Below are positions 43,682-50,945 of a DNA stretch of 64,000 nucleotides, piece by piece. Each line of letters begins with the position of its first letter. Within the stretch, counting starts at the first letter, position 1. Made by a program: the position numbers and the translations under genes. This stretch comes from Butyrivibrio sp. XPD2006 (GTDB lineage: Bacteria > Bacillota > Clostridia > Lachnospirales > Lachnospiraceae), in NCBI RefSeq assembly GCF_000420865.1, contig NZ_ATVT01000017.1:28258-92257 (forward strand), written 5' to 3'. The notes under the pieces are model-generated. The model saw only the letters and a list, made by a program, of their open reading frames with translations. It had not been told where the DNA came from and made no database searches.

Positions 43682-44017
43682 TTACTTTAGCTCTTTTACC
43701 TGATTTCGTTGCTCTATAAGTTTATCATAAAGCGGCTTATAATCAATATCTTCCCTCTTGCGCAGATGCTCGGTCACTTCGCAGATCGTCTCATAAAGCG
43801 GTGTCAGTGCCAGATTTCCGATCACACCCTTAAGAGCATGCACTGTTTCAAAGGCTTCATCAAGGTCATGGTCATCAAGGTTTTTGCCCAGCACCTCAAA
43901 GCGGTCGTCGGACATGCCCAGCTCGATCATCTCCAGGTAGAAGTCCTCCATGCCCATGCATCTCTCCAGACCTTCCTCTACATTTGCACCAAAATTCCTC
44001 AAGGATTCAATTGTCAT
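43682..44017 (-). CDS. HPt (histidine phosphotransfer) domain protein
   Basis: A 111-residue four-helix bundle with the HPt phosphorylation motif VHALKGVIGNLAL (H60, K63, G64). It should carry phosphate between a hybrid kinase and a receiver. It is 21 bp downstream of the receiver-EAL gene, whose receiver domain is the natural partner. AAAGGAG precedes the ATG. Confidence 0.9.
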   Translation of the reverse strand: MTIESLRNFGANVEEGLERCMGMEDFYLEMIELGMSDDRFEVLGKNLDDHDLDEAFETVHALKGVIGNLALTPLYETICEVTEHLRKREDIDYKPLYDKLIEQRNQVKELK

Positions 44018-44038
44018 ACCTTCTCCTTTCGAATACGG

Positions 44039-45769
44039 TCAACAACGTATCAGCCCTCTGTTTCGTTCGATCAGCGAGCCAAATTCGGCAGAAGTCAGTG
44101 GCTTTGAAAAATAGAAGCCCTGAATGATGTCACATTCTGCCTTCTTCAGCAAATGATACTGTTCGTATGTATTAACACCTTCAGCGATTACGGGAACGCC
44201 CAGGAAATCAGCTACTTCCAGGATAAACTCCACGATATGCATCTCTTTGTTGTCTATCGCGATGTCTTTTATAAAGCCCATATCGAGCTTAAGCGCGTCA
44301 ATCGGAAGGTTTGTCAGCATGTTCAGGGAGGAATAGCCCTTTCCGAAATCGTCCATGGCCACCTTAAAGCCCCGGCTTCGTATCTCATTGACCACTTCCA
44401 CGATGCTGGTAACGCTGTCGGTATAGGCTGTCTCGGTGATCTCCAGCGACAGATCCGAGTTCTCAAGGCCGTTCTCTGCAACGATACCACTGAGAAAGTC
44501 CAGGAGGTCAGGCGCAAAGATATCCGCTCTTGAGACATTTACGGAAACCGGAACCGTCAGGCCGTACATATCCTTCCATCTGCGGATCTGACGGGCTGTC
44601 TCACTCCATACAAACCGGTCAAGCTCTTTTATCTGACCATTCTCCTCGAATAGCGGGACAAAAAAATCCGGCTGAACATAGCCAAACTTCGGGTGTTTCC
44701 ACCTGATAAGCGCCTCGGAGCCGCACAAAACGGGCTGTTCTCCGCCAATGTCGTACTTTGGCTGGAAAGCCACGCTTATCTGGTTGTTCTCCAGCGCTGC
44801 GCCGATGTCAGCAAGCAGATGCCCTTCATAGAGCTCTTTTTCATGCATCTCGTTATCGTAAACGGCAACCTCAGTGTCGTGGGCATTTCGGGATAGGGTG
44901 TTGCAGGCCTGAAGCGCACGATCAAAGCGCTGCTGAAGGGAGCAGGACCTGTAAAGATCAGGATATACGCCGATCCTGAGCCTTGCCTTGGTGGTGTTCA
45001 TAACCTCGAAAAGCTTGTCTATCAGCGTTTTCTTGAGGTACTCGTAGTCTTTCTGGTGCTCGATGTACAGATAAAAGCAGTCGGCGTCATGGCGACAGGC
45101 GACTCCGCCGAAGGTTCGGGCAATTGTTCTTATGCCCTCTGCCATGGCTTTCAGGACGCTGTCACCGAAATTCCGGCCGTAGAGATCATTTATAAGATGG
45201 AACTTGCTCAGGTCCACGACCAAAGCATCCACCTGCTGTTCAGGATGGAACTTGTCGTACTCCTGGCAATACTGGAAAAAGAAGTCCTTGGTCATAAGGC
45301 CCGTAAGCCTGTCGATACCGGTGGCTCCGATGATGGTCTTGTCGATGAAAAGCTCGATTGCACGGCCGATCCTTGCTTTTATGACCTCGGGCTTGTCGTA
45401 GGGCTTGCCGAGGAAATCCACAGCACCCCTGTGAAGACTCTCAACCTCGGCGTCCTTGTCGGTGGTGACAACAACTACCGGGATATTGTGCAGGTCTTTA
45501 TCCGCCCTCATTTCATCAAGTACCGCAAAGCCGCTTTTCCCGGGCATATGAAGGTCAAGAAGCACCAGGGAAATCGCATCCTTCTCGCTCTGGATGATAC
45601 TTATCGCCTCATCCGCGCTCTGGGCAAAGTCGATGTCATACTCGTCCCCGAGGATATTGCCGAGAAGTCGCAGATTTACCGGCTCATCGTCAACAATCAG
45701 GATCGTGCGTCTGAAATCCCGTTCATGTTTGGCACTTATATCAAGTCTGTTCAGGCTATCCATTGTCAT
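44039..45769 (-). CDS. Receiver, degenerate GGDEF and EAL domain protein (c-di-GMP phosphodiesterase)
   Basis: A 576-residue response regulator read from the ATG at 45769 (AAGGTG upstream). Residues 22-145: receiver with ILIVDDEPVN and phospho-acceptor LVLLDLHMPGKSG (D72). Residues 155-300: GGDEF-like domain whose signature is CRHDADCF, so cyclase activity is unlikely. Residues 320-570: EAL domain with SEALIRWKHP, LEITETAYTDS, MDDFGKGYSSLNML, ALKLDMGFI and VIAEGVNTYEQ, all catalytic positions present. Expected output is phosphorylation-controlled c-di-GMP hydrolysis. The operon continues to an HPt protein and a ClC channel. Confidence 0.93.
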   Translation of the reverse strand: MTMDSLNRLDISAKHERDFRRTILIVDDEPVNLRLLGNILGDEYDIDFAQSADEAISIIQSEKDAISLVLLDLHMPGKSGFAVLDEMRADKDLHNIPVVVVTTDKDAEVESLHRGAVDFLGKPYDKPEVIKARIGRAIELFIDKTIIGATGIDRLTGLMTKDFFFQYCQEYDKFHPEQQVDALVVDLSKFHLINDLYGRNFGDSVLKAMAEGIRTIARTFGGVACRHDADCFYLYIEHQKDYEYLKKTLIDKLFEVMNTTKARLRIGVYPDLYRSCSLQQRFDRALQACNTLSRNAHDTEVAVYDNEMHEKELYEGHLLADIGAALENNQISVAFQPKYDIGGEQPVLCGSEALIRWKHPKFGYVQPDFFVPLFEENGQIKELDRFVWSETARQIRRWKDMYGLTVPVSVNVSRADIFAPDLLDFLSGIVAENGLENSDLSLEITETAYTDSVTSIVEVVNEIRSRGFKVAMDDFGKGYSSLNMLTNLPIDALKLDMGFIKDIAIDNKEMHIVEFILEVADFLGVPVIAEGVNTYEQYHLLKKAECDIIQGFYFSKPLTSAEFGSLIERNRGLIRC

Positions 45770-45932
45770 AAGCAATCACCTTTTTATAACTACAGTCGTG
45801 CATATTAATTATAAATGATTAAATGGTAAAAGAGCTATTTGCGATGCTTATTTTCGTAAAATTATATGCTTTTTATAGATTATTTTTAAATTTTTCAATT
45901 TCAGTTCGCGGGCTTGGAGTCTTTGGGGTATA

Positions 45933-45964
45933 AAAAATCCCCGAGGCCAGATGCCTCAGGGATC
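45933..45964 (-). terminator. Terminator of the DUF1858 gene
   Basis: Minus-strand stem ATCCCTGAGGC / GCCTCGGGGAT followed by TTTTTT. Confidence 0.9.
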
Positions 45965-45993
45965 ATGTGATGTGAAATGTGTTGTTGGTGAAA

Positions 45994-46308
45994 TTAGTTA
46001 TTGTGCTCGAGAAGGTAATCGTTAAGGGCGTCTGTGATCTCATCGCCATCGATTCCGTGAACTGCACATGCTTCAGCCAGTGACTCCATCTGTGAAGCAG
46101 GGCATGAGATACATCCCATTCCGCACTCCATAAGGAACTGCGCTGCGAGTGGATGCTGTCTGATGATATCTCCTACAAGCATGCTGGAATCTATGATGTT
46201 ACCATTATCGGCTGTTGCGCCGGCATTCTCGTTCTTAAGCTCTTCTGACATTGAATTTTCCTCTCTTTCTGTATCACTTCCAAAGAATAAATCTTTTAAT
46301 GAACCCAT
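45994..46308 (-). CDS. DUF1858 domain protein
   Basis: A 104-residue protein. The first 40 residues are charged and low complexity. The DUF1858 domain occupies residues 40-104: IDSSMLVGDIIRQHPLAAQF, MECGMGCISCPAS with the conserved CxxC pair, and ESLAEACAVHGIDGDEITDA. The domain is associated with hybrid-cluster-type redox proteins in anaerobes. An internal ATG before SEELKNENAG could be an alternative start. Confidence 0.88.
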   Translation of the reverse strand: MGSLKDLFFGSDTEREENSMSEELKNENAGATADNGNIIDSSMLVGDIIRQHPLAAQFLMECGMGCISCPASQMESLAEACAVHGIDGDEITDALNDYLLEHNN

Positions 46309-46379
46309 AATTATTGTACTCCTTTTATTCTGTTCGTTATTCTACTCCTAGAATCGATTGTGTGCAAGTTATTTTTTGA

Positions 46380-46655
46380 TCACGGATAAAACCTGATCTG
46401 CAGGGTATCTTCCTCGTCTACAGCGCGGCGGGAGAGCTTTTTGAGCTTATTCAGGTAGTCCGGAAGCTCTTTTTCCAAGGGTGTTGTGTTGTAAAAGATG
46501 ATGTTCCAGTCGTGGGCTTCCTCAGTCAGAACGTCATAGAGCGCATCAAGGTTGTGCCCGTAATGCTCCGGAAGCGGTAGCTCTTTTGCCAGAGTCTCAT
46601 GAAGTTGTTCCCTGGTGGTAACGTCCGCCAGGTCTATGTAAAAAACTTGTTCCAT
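46380..46655 (-). CDS. Barstar-family ribonuclease inhibitor
   Basis: A 91-residue barstar homologue: [40 protein letters not shown] (the helix with the D and the N-L-D-A-L-W/Y-D pattern that blocks the RNase active site) and [19 protein letters not shown]. It is cytosolic. It lies downstream of the barnase gene by 115 bp on the same strand, forming the immunity half of the pair. Confidence 0.93.
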   Translation of the reverse strand: MEQVFYIDLADVTTREQLHETLAKELPLPEHYGHNLDALYDVLTEEAHDWNIIFYNTTPLEKELPDYLNKLKKLSRRAVDEEDTLQIRFYP

Positions 46656-46770
46656 TTGTTGTCTCCTGTGAGGATTGTGGGTTGTAGTGTCCGGTTATTG
46701 GGTCCGGTGCCGGTGGTTATGCTTGTTATGGTTCGTAGAAAGATTCGATGCTGTTACCGTGGGCTGTATG

Positions 46771-47598
46771 CTACGGCTCATAGAGGAGTTCGAAACTCTC
46801 ATAGTGGTCGCCGGTGTAATAGATATAGCCATCGTCTGAGTAGATTATGCGCTTGGCGCCTCGCTTGGACTTGCCGAGAGTGTCGATGTCACACTCGTGG
46901 TACTCTTTGTCCTCGGGAAGGAGTCCTTCGTAATTGCCAAAGTAGTCGCCACCAATGCACTTGCCCGGCGCGTAGTCTTCCAGGGAACCTCCCTGCCAGC
47001 CCAGTTTCTTGGCGGCTTTCTTGGTGATGAAGTTCTCGGGAAGCTTGCCATAGGTGTGGATATAGAGGGCAACGTCATCTTTGGTGGTGTAGGTGCCGTC
47101 CTCGGCGATGGCCTGAGTTTCGGTGACGGAGGCGGGCTCTGTTGTGGCTTCTGTTGCTGATGCAGTAACCCGGTTTTCGGCGACGGAGGCCGGCTCTGTT
47201 GTTGCCTTCGTTGTGCTCCCTGCTGCTGTGGTGATTTCTGTTGTAGCCTCGGCTGCTGCAGTGGCTTCGGTAATGGCACCGGCGGCAGACTCGGTGGCTG
47301 CTGTTGTCTCTGTTATGGCGCCGGCTGCTGCCTGCGTTGCAACTGCGTCGAGATTAGTGTTTTCTTCTGATGCCGCCGGAGTTTGCTCTGTTACAGTTGT
47401 TGGCTGATCCGTTGTGCCCTGTTCTGTTGTCTGCGCTGTTGTTACCTGAGCTGTCGTTGCCTGCTCTGTTGCTGTCTGCTCAGGCTGCTGCGAAGCTGCA
47501 GGCTTCTTCTGACAGCCTGTAAACAGCATCAAAAGTGTCATTACCAGGATAAGAGGCAAGATTCCGCGCCTGCTTATCTTTTTTCTTGTTAAATTCAT
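46771..47598 (-). CDS. Lipoprotein barnase-type ribonuclease with long Thr/Ala/Glu linker
   Basis: A 275-residue protein read from the ATG at 47598 (GAGGAA upstream); a longer frame would run into the dyad array. Residues 1-28 are a signal peptide ending in lipobox LFTGC (Cys29). Residues 30-165 are a low-complexity linker of T, A, E, Q and S. Residues 167-275 are a barnase domain: DDVALYIHTYGKLPENFITK, LGWQGGSLEDYAPGKCIGGD, catalytic E235 (YHECDID), R250 (KRIIYS) and H265 (TGDHYESF). All catalytic residues are present. It should be tethered outside the cell membrane, with barstar protecting the cytosol. Confidence 0.9.
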   Translation of the reverse strand: MNLTRKKISRRGILPLILVMTLLMLFTGCQKKPAASQQPEQTATEQATTAQVTTAQTTEQGTTDQPTTVTEQTPAASEENTNLDAVATQAAAGAITETTAATESAAGAITEATAAAEATTEITTAAGSTTKATTEPASVAENRVTASATEATTEPASVTETQAIAEDGTYTTKDDVALYIHTYGKLPENFITKKAAKKLGWQGGSLEDYAPGKCIGGDYFGNYEGLLPEDKEYHECDIDTLGKSKRGAKRIIYSDDGYIYYTGDHYESFELLYEP

Positions 47599-48044
47599 TG
47601 TAAATTCCTCATGATAATTTATTCTTGTCAAACTAGAATTTATGATGATTTTCCTACGCAAATATTACTTTATTGACAATGCAGTGGAAAATTTTCCGGA
47701 ATTTTTGCTTTGCCTTCCACTACATCTTATAGATTACTACAATAGCAGTGGACAATTTAGCTTGAATCTGTGCTGATGCTCCTACGAAAATACCATCATA
47801 TCGGAAATGCAGTGTAGAAGAGTTCCATATTTTTCCTACGCATTCCGTATTTTTTCAGTGATGCAGTGGAGAAAACATCTTATCCGGCGTTTTGACATCC
47901 ACTGCATTTGCCATTTTAGAGGCATTGTGTAGGAAATATTCCTTAATATGAGTCAAAATGAAACGTCCCCGGTGACTCAAAATGAGTCGAACTGAAACGT
48001 CCCCAGTGACTCAAAATGAGTCAGTCTGAAACGTCCCCGGTGAC
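47599..48044. other. 446-bp intergenic region carrying dyad array B and three REP2 copies
   Basis: No reading frame is supported. The first 50 bp are the barnase leader; the rest is the five-unit array (47652-47934) and the REP2 cluster (47948-48049). Confidence 0.7.
47652..47934. repeat. Dyad array B: five 37-bp units, TCCTACGCA-N19-TGCAGTGGA
   Basis: Units lie at 47652-47688, 47716-47752, 47780-47816, 47834-47870 and 47898-47934, each exactly 37 bp. Left/right arms are TCCTACGCA/TGCAGTGGA, TCCACTACA/AGCAGTGGA, TCCTACGAA/TGCAGTGTA, TCCTACGCA/TGCAGTGGA and TCCACTGCA/TGTGTAGGA. The last unit therefore reads as the inverse of units 1, 3 and 4. Start-to-start distances are 64, 64, 54 and 64 bp. 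Arms are often extended by TTTT before and AAAA after. The 19-bp interiors are not conserved. Confidence 0.85.
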
Positions 48045-48049
48045 TCACT
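47948..48049. repeat. Three tandem REP2 elements
   Basis: Three copies of (T)GAGTC-A-N-TGAAACGTCCCC(G/A)G-TGACTCA in a row, the last overlapping the stop codon of the pectinesterase gene. Each can fold by its GAGTC/GACTC arms. They begin 13 bp after dyad array B. Confidence 0.88.
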
Positions 48050-49121
48050 CCGTGCAGGCGAGAACGACTTCGTCGGCGCGACGGGAGATATCTGCGGCGG
48101 TTGCATGATCTATGGCGCGGACCCAGGGGTTCTTGCGGTCAAGGGATGCTTCCCGGCTGCTGTCGCTACCGGCCTGCGGATCTGATATAACTCTTGTGCC
48201 ATACTCGCCATAATATGTGCCCGGCTCATCCTTGGTGATGCCACCCCAGCCTGAAAAACGCTCAGGAGCTATGCTTTCATCCATTATGCAGTCGAGGAAC
48301 ACAGTCCTTGCCTCTTCTCTCCAGGGTCTGCCCAGAAAGACCGAACCCTTCTCGCAGCCTTTCGCTCCGAAGATCCTGCAATTTCTGAAAACAAATCCCA
48401 TATTATCCTTAAGTCCGCATGCAGCGGTGATATAGCCATTTATGATGCGCTCCGAAATGTCGATCTGGTCTTTGTCAACGCCCGATGCGCTTCCCGCGCC
48501 AGCCCGGCTTCCTGCGCTTCTTCCAAACATCCTGTCATTGCAGGTAATAACACAATCATCAAATACTGCATCTGCGCCGCCAAAGATAAAGTCCACATCT
48601 CCGGTGATCTCACAGTTCTTGTAATACTGCCTGGTCAGGCGTCTCTCAGTCATCATGCGAGGCCCCATAAAGCCATTCTGCTGCCTTGCGCTCACAGGAA
48701 GCGGCGCACAAAACAGAGTATCCTTGCATCCGGTCATCTTCACCTTCTCAAACCTGCATATATCGGCATCCGCATAAACAGCCACAGCCTGGCCCACAAC
48801 TCTGCCATCTCCGGCTGAATTCTTGATAGTCATGTTCCTGACAGTCACCTTTTTTCCGCCAAAGAAAGCTGTATATGTCCTGAAAGTCCCGCGCTTACTG
48901 CCATCCGGCATTACTTCATTAGCATAGTCATCAAAATCAATGACTGTCTCATCGATGCCTGCACCAACCAGCGTAATATCTTCCTTCTCGCAAAATATCT
49001 TTTCCCTGTATACTCCTGCGCTGACTTCTATCACAGCGCTCTCTTCATAGGGAACTGCATCTATTGCTTCCTGTATTACAGCGTAATCTCCGCCACTTTT
49101 TGCAACTTTGATTTCCAGCAT
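48045..49121 (-). CDS. Pectinesterase (CE8), cytoplasmic
   Basis: A 358-residue beta-helix esterase that removes methyl groups from pectin. Motifs include VIQEAIDAVPYEESAVIEVS, the GCKDTLFC segment, the catalytic aspartate motif ITGDVDFIFGGADAVFDDC, and FLGRPWREEARTVFLDC with the substrate-binding R and W. There is no signal peptide, so it probably acts on imported oligogalacturonides. It is 14 bp downstream of the polygalacturonase gene in one operon. Confidence 0.93.
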   Translation of the reverse strand: MLEIKVAKSGGDYAVIQEAIDAVPYEESAVIEVSAGVYREKIFCEKEDITLVGAGIDETVIDFDDYANEVMPDGSKRGTFRTYTAFFGGKKVTVRNMTIKNSAGDGRVVGQAVAVYADADICRFEKVKMTGCKDTLFCAPLPVSARQQNGFMGPRMMTERRLTRQYYKNCEITGDVDFIFGGADAVFDDCVITCNDRMFGRSAGSRAGAGSASGVDKDQIDISERIINGYITAACGLKDNMGFVFRNCRIFGAKGCEKGSVFLGRPWREEARTVFLDCIMDESIAPERFSGWGGITKDEPGTYYGEYGTRVISDPQAGSDSSREASLDRKNPWVRAIDHATAADISRRADEVVLACTE

Positions 49122-49135
49122 ACTATTTCCTCATT

Positions 49136-50710
49136 TCACACATACTCAAGCCCTGAAACACTCTGCCTCTCGACTCCGACAAGCTCAGGCTCGCCATCGG
49201 CAGCGCCTGAAATCTCAACATCCGAAAGCACCAGCTCGCGTACATTCTTGGCATAGATGCTGCGGCCTGACATTTCGTCGAAGTTGTCCATCATTACAGG
49301 CCTCTCAGGCACGCGCTCCGCTTCCGGGGCAAAAGACACTTTGATGTCCTCAAAGCACAGCTTGCCAATGGGGCTCTCCGGCAGACCAACTGCACAGAGA
49401 ACGCAGGAAGATACACCGGTGCAGCTGATGTGTCTTCCGGTAATGCTGCCGATCACAGGTGTCATCTCGTCAACAGGCGCCGGAGCCTGGTTCTGCACAT
49501 AGTCGCTGTGTCCGTCCGGATCGCAGAAATAAAACATATTTACAGTGAAAGGCATGTGAACGCCTTCCATCATGATATTCTCAAATAAAATGTCATCCAG
49601 AACGCTTCTCTCGCCACGTCCGCGTCTAGTCTTGATGCGAAGTCCCCTGTCTGTGCCTATAAATTCGCACTGTGAAACCCTTACATCCCTGACGCCGCCT
49701 GCTGCCTCGGAGCCGACAGTCACGCTGCCGTGACCTCTCTCAAATTTGCAGTTGCGGATCTGAACATTCTCGGTAACCTTGTGGTGCTTCAGCGCCATGT
49801 AGTACTTGCCGCTCTTGATGGCCATACAGTCATCTCCAACGGATATCACGGTTCCCAGCACTCTTACGTTGCTGCAGCTCTCAGGATCAAGGCCGTCAGT
49901 ATTGGGCGAATCCGAAGGATTGTGAATATACAGATTAAGGAAAGCAAGATCATCACTATAATATGGATGAACCGTCCAGCAAGGTGAGTTCTGCACTGTC
50001 ACTCCCTGGACCCTGACCTTCCTGCATCTGCACAGGAAAAGAGTCTTGGGCCTCCATGCAATGCGCTTAACCTTGGCATCCTTCCACCAGTCTGCGTTCT
50101 GCGCATTTCCGTCAATGGTACCGGGGCCGATGATATCCAGATTCTGAGCATCGATAGCAGTAACCAGCGACGCAAAGTTGTCCAGAGGATTGCCCTCCCA
50201 GGTGCCAAGATTATACTCATCCTTCTCATCAGTGGACATTGTCATGCCCGGAAGCACCGGATATTTCTTCCTGTCAGTCTCTCCAAGAAGCACAGCTCCT
50301 TCATCCAGCCAGAAGGTCATGTCAGACTTAAGGAAAATCGGCGTTGTCAGATACTGACCTGCAGGCAGATACACGGTTCCGTCTGCGGGGCACGCACAGA
50401 TAGCCGCCTGAATAGCAGCAGTATCGCTTGTCTTACCATCTCCCACTGCTCCAAACTTCGTCACATCAAGCAGTACAGACTCATGGCCGGTCACAAACTC
50501 CTTTTCCACCAGCTCTCCGCCTGCATCCACGCCGATCTTATATTTTGTATCGGGTAAAAGACCCATGACCGAAACAACGTTTTTATCAGTCATAAGGCTC
50601 TTTTCCCCATTTATATACACGCCAAACTCGGCCTGCTGCCTGAAAACCGCCTCAGACTCAAGCTCGATGGTCACGCTTCTGTTAAAAACCTCTACAATCT
50701 TAAAATCCAT
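49136..50710 (-). CDS. Polygalacturonase-type glycoside hydrolase family 28
   Basis: A 524-residue enzyme read from the ATG at 50710 with GGAGG five bases upstream. Residues 1-75 form an FN3-like strand-rich domain. DVTKFGAVGDGKTSDTAAIQ starts the beta-helix. GH28 catalytic motifs are SPNTDGLDPESC, ISVGDDCMAIKSG, GHGSVTVGSE and RGLRIKTRRGRG. There is no signal peptide, which with the esterase partner indicates intracellular breakdown of pectin oligomers, probably by exo action. Its leader contains the 165-bp structured element. Confidence 0.93.
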   Translation of the reverse strand: MDFKIVEVFNRSVTIELESEAVFRQQAEFGVYINGEKSLMTDKNVVSVMGLLPDTKYKIGVDAGGELVEKEFVTGHESVLLDVTKFGAVGDGKTSDTAAIQAAICACPADGTVYLPAGQYLTTPIFLKSDMTFWLDEGAVLLGETDRKKYPVLPGMTMSTDEKDEYNLGTWEGNPLDNFASLVTAIDAQNLDIIGPGTIDGNAQNADWWKDAKVKRIAWRPKTLFLCRCRKVRVQGVTVQNSPCWTVHPYYSDDLAFLNLYIHNPSDSPNTDGLDPESCSNVRVLGTVISVGDDCMAIKSGKYYMALKHHKVTENVQIRNCKFERGHGSVTVGSEAAGGVRDVRVSQCEFIGTDRGLRIKTRRGRGERSVLDDILFENIMMEGVHMPFTVNMFYFCDPDGHSDYVQNQAPAPVDEMTPVIGSITGRHISCTGVSSCVLCAVGLPESPIGKLCFEDIKVSFAPEAERVPERPVMMDNFDEMSGRSIYAKNVRELVLSDVEISGAADGEPELVGVERQSVSGLEYV

Positions 50711-50729
50711 GAAAACCTCCAATAAAAAA

Positions 50730-50894
50730 GTGCTAATGTCATACTATTCATAGCCAAGACTCGAAAATGCAAGCATTTCCGAGTTGGCGAATATCCGCCA
50801 AATATAAATATTTAAAAATTCATCTATTTGAGTAAACTCAATATCTGAATTTTTAAATATTTATGCTTGGCTCTGAATAGTACCATATTAGCAC
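50730..50894. repeat. 165-bp element with 29-bp terminal inverted repeats and three internal hairpins
   Basis: The terminal arms match in blocks: GTGCTAAT / ATTAGCAC, TACTATTCA / TGAATAGTA and AGCCAAG / CTTGGCT. Inside are hairpins at 50759-50784 (ACTCG..CGAGT), 50784-50801 (TTGGCG..CGCCAA) and 50804-50864, whose 19-bp perfect arms start ATAAATATTTAAAAATTCA. The minus strand continues with TTTTTT and then the polygalacturonase ribosome site. It may be a miniature mobile element or a structured leader RNA. Confidence 0.8.
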
Positions 50895-50945
50895 ATTTCC
50901 TATCTAAATCCCCGTAAAATCATGAAGTAAAAGTGGTACATCAGC

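Noticed and set aside
45056..45808. 250-codon plus-strand frame opposite the receiver-EAL gene
   Set aside because: Antisense to a clear multi-domain gene; no ribosome site and no recognisable fold.
47123..47407. Val/Ala/Ser-rich plus-strand frame opposite the barnase linker
   Set aside because: Reverse complement of a low-complexity linker; not a gene.
35241..47934. CRISPR-like arrays
   Set aside because: Only 8-9 bp ends are conserved, interiors and gaps both vary in sequence, there is no long direct repeat, and no cas gene is present.
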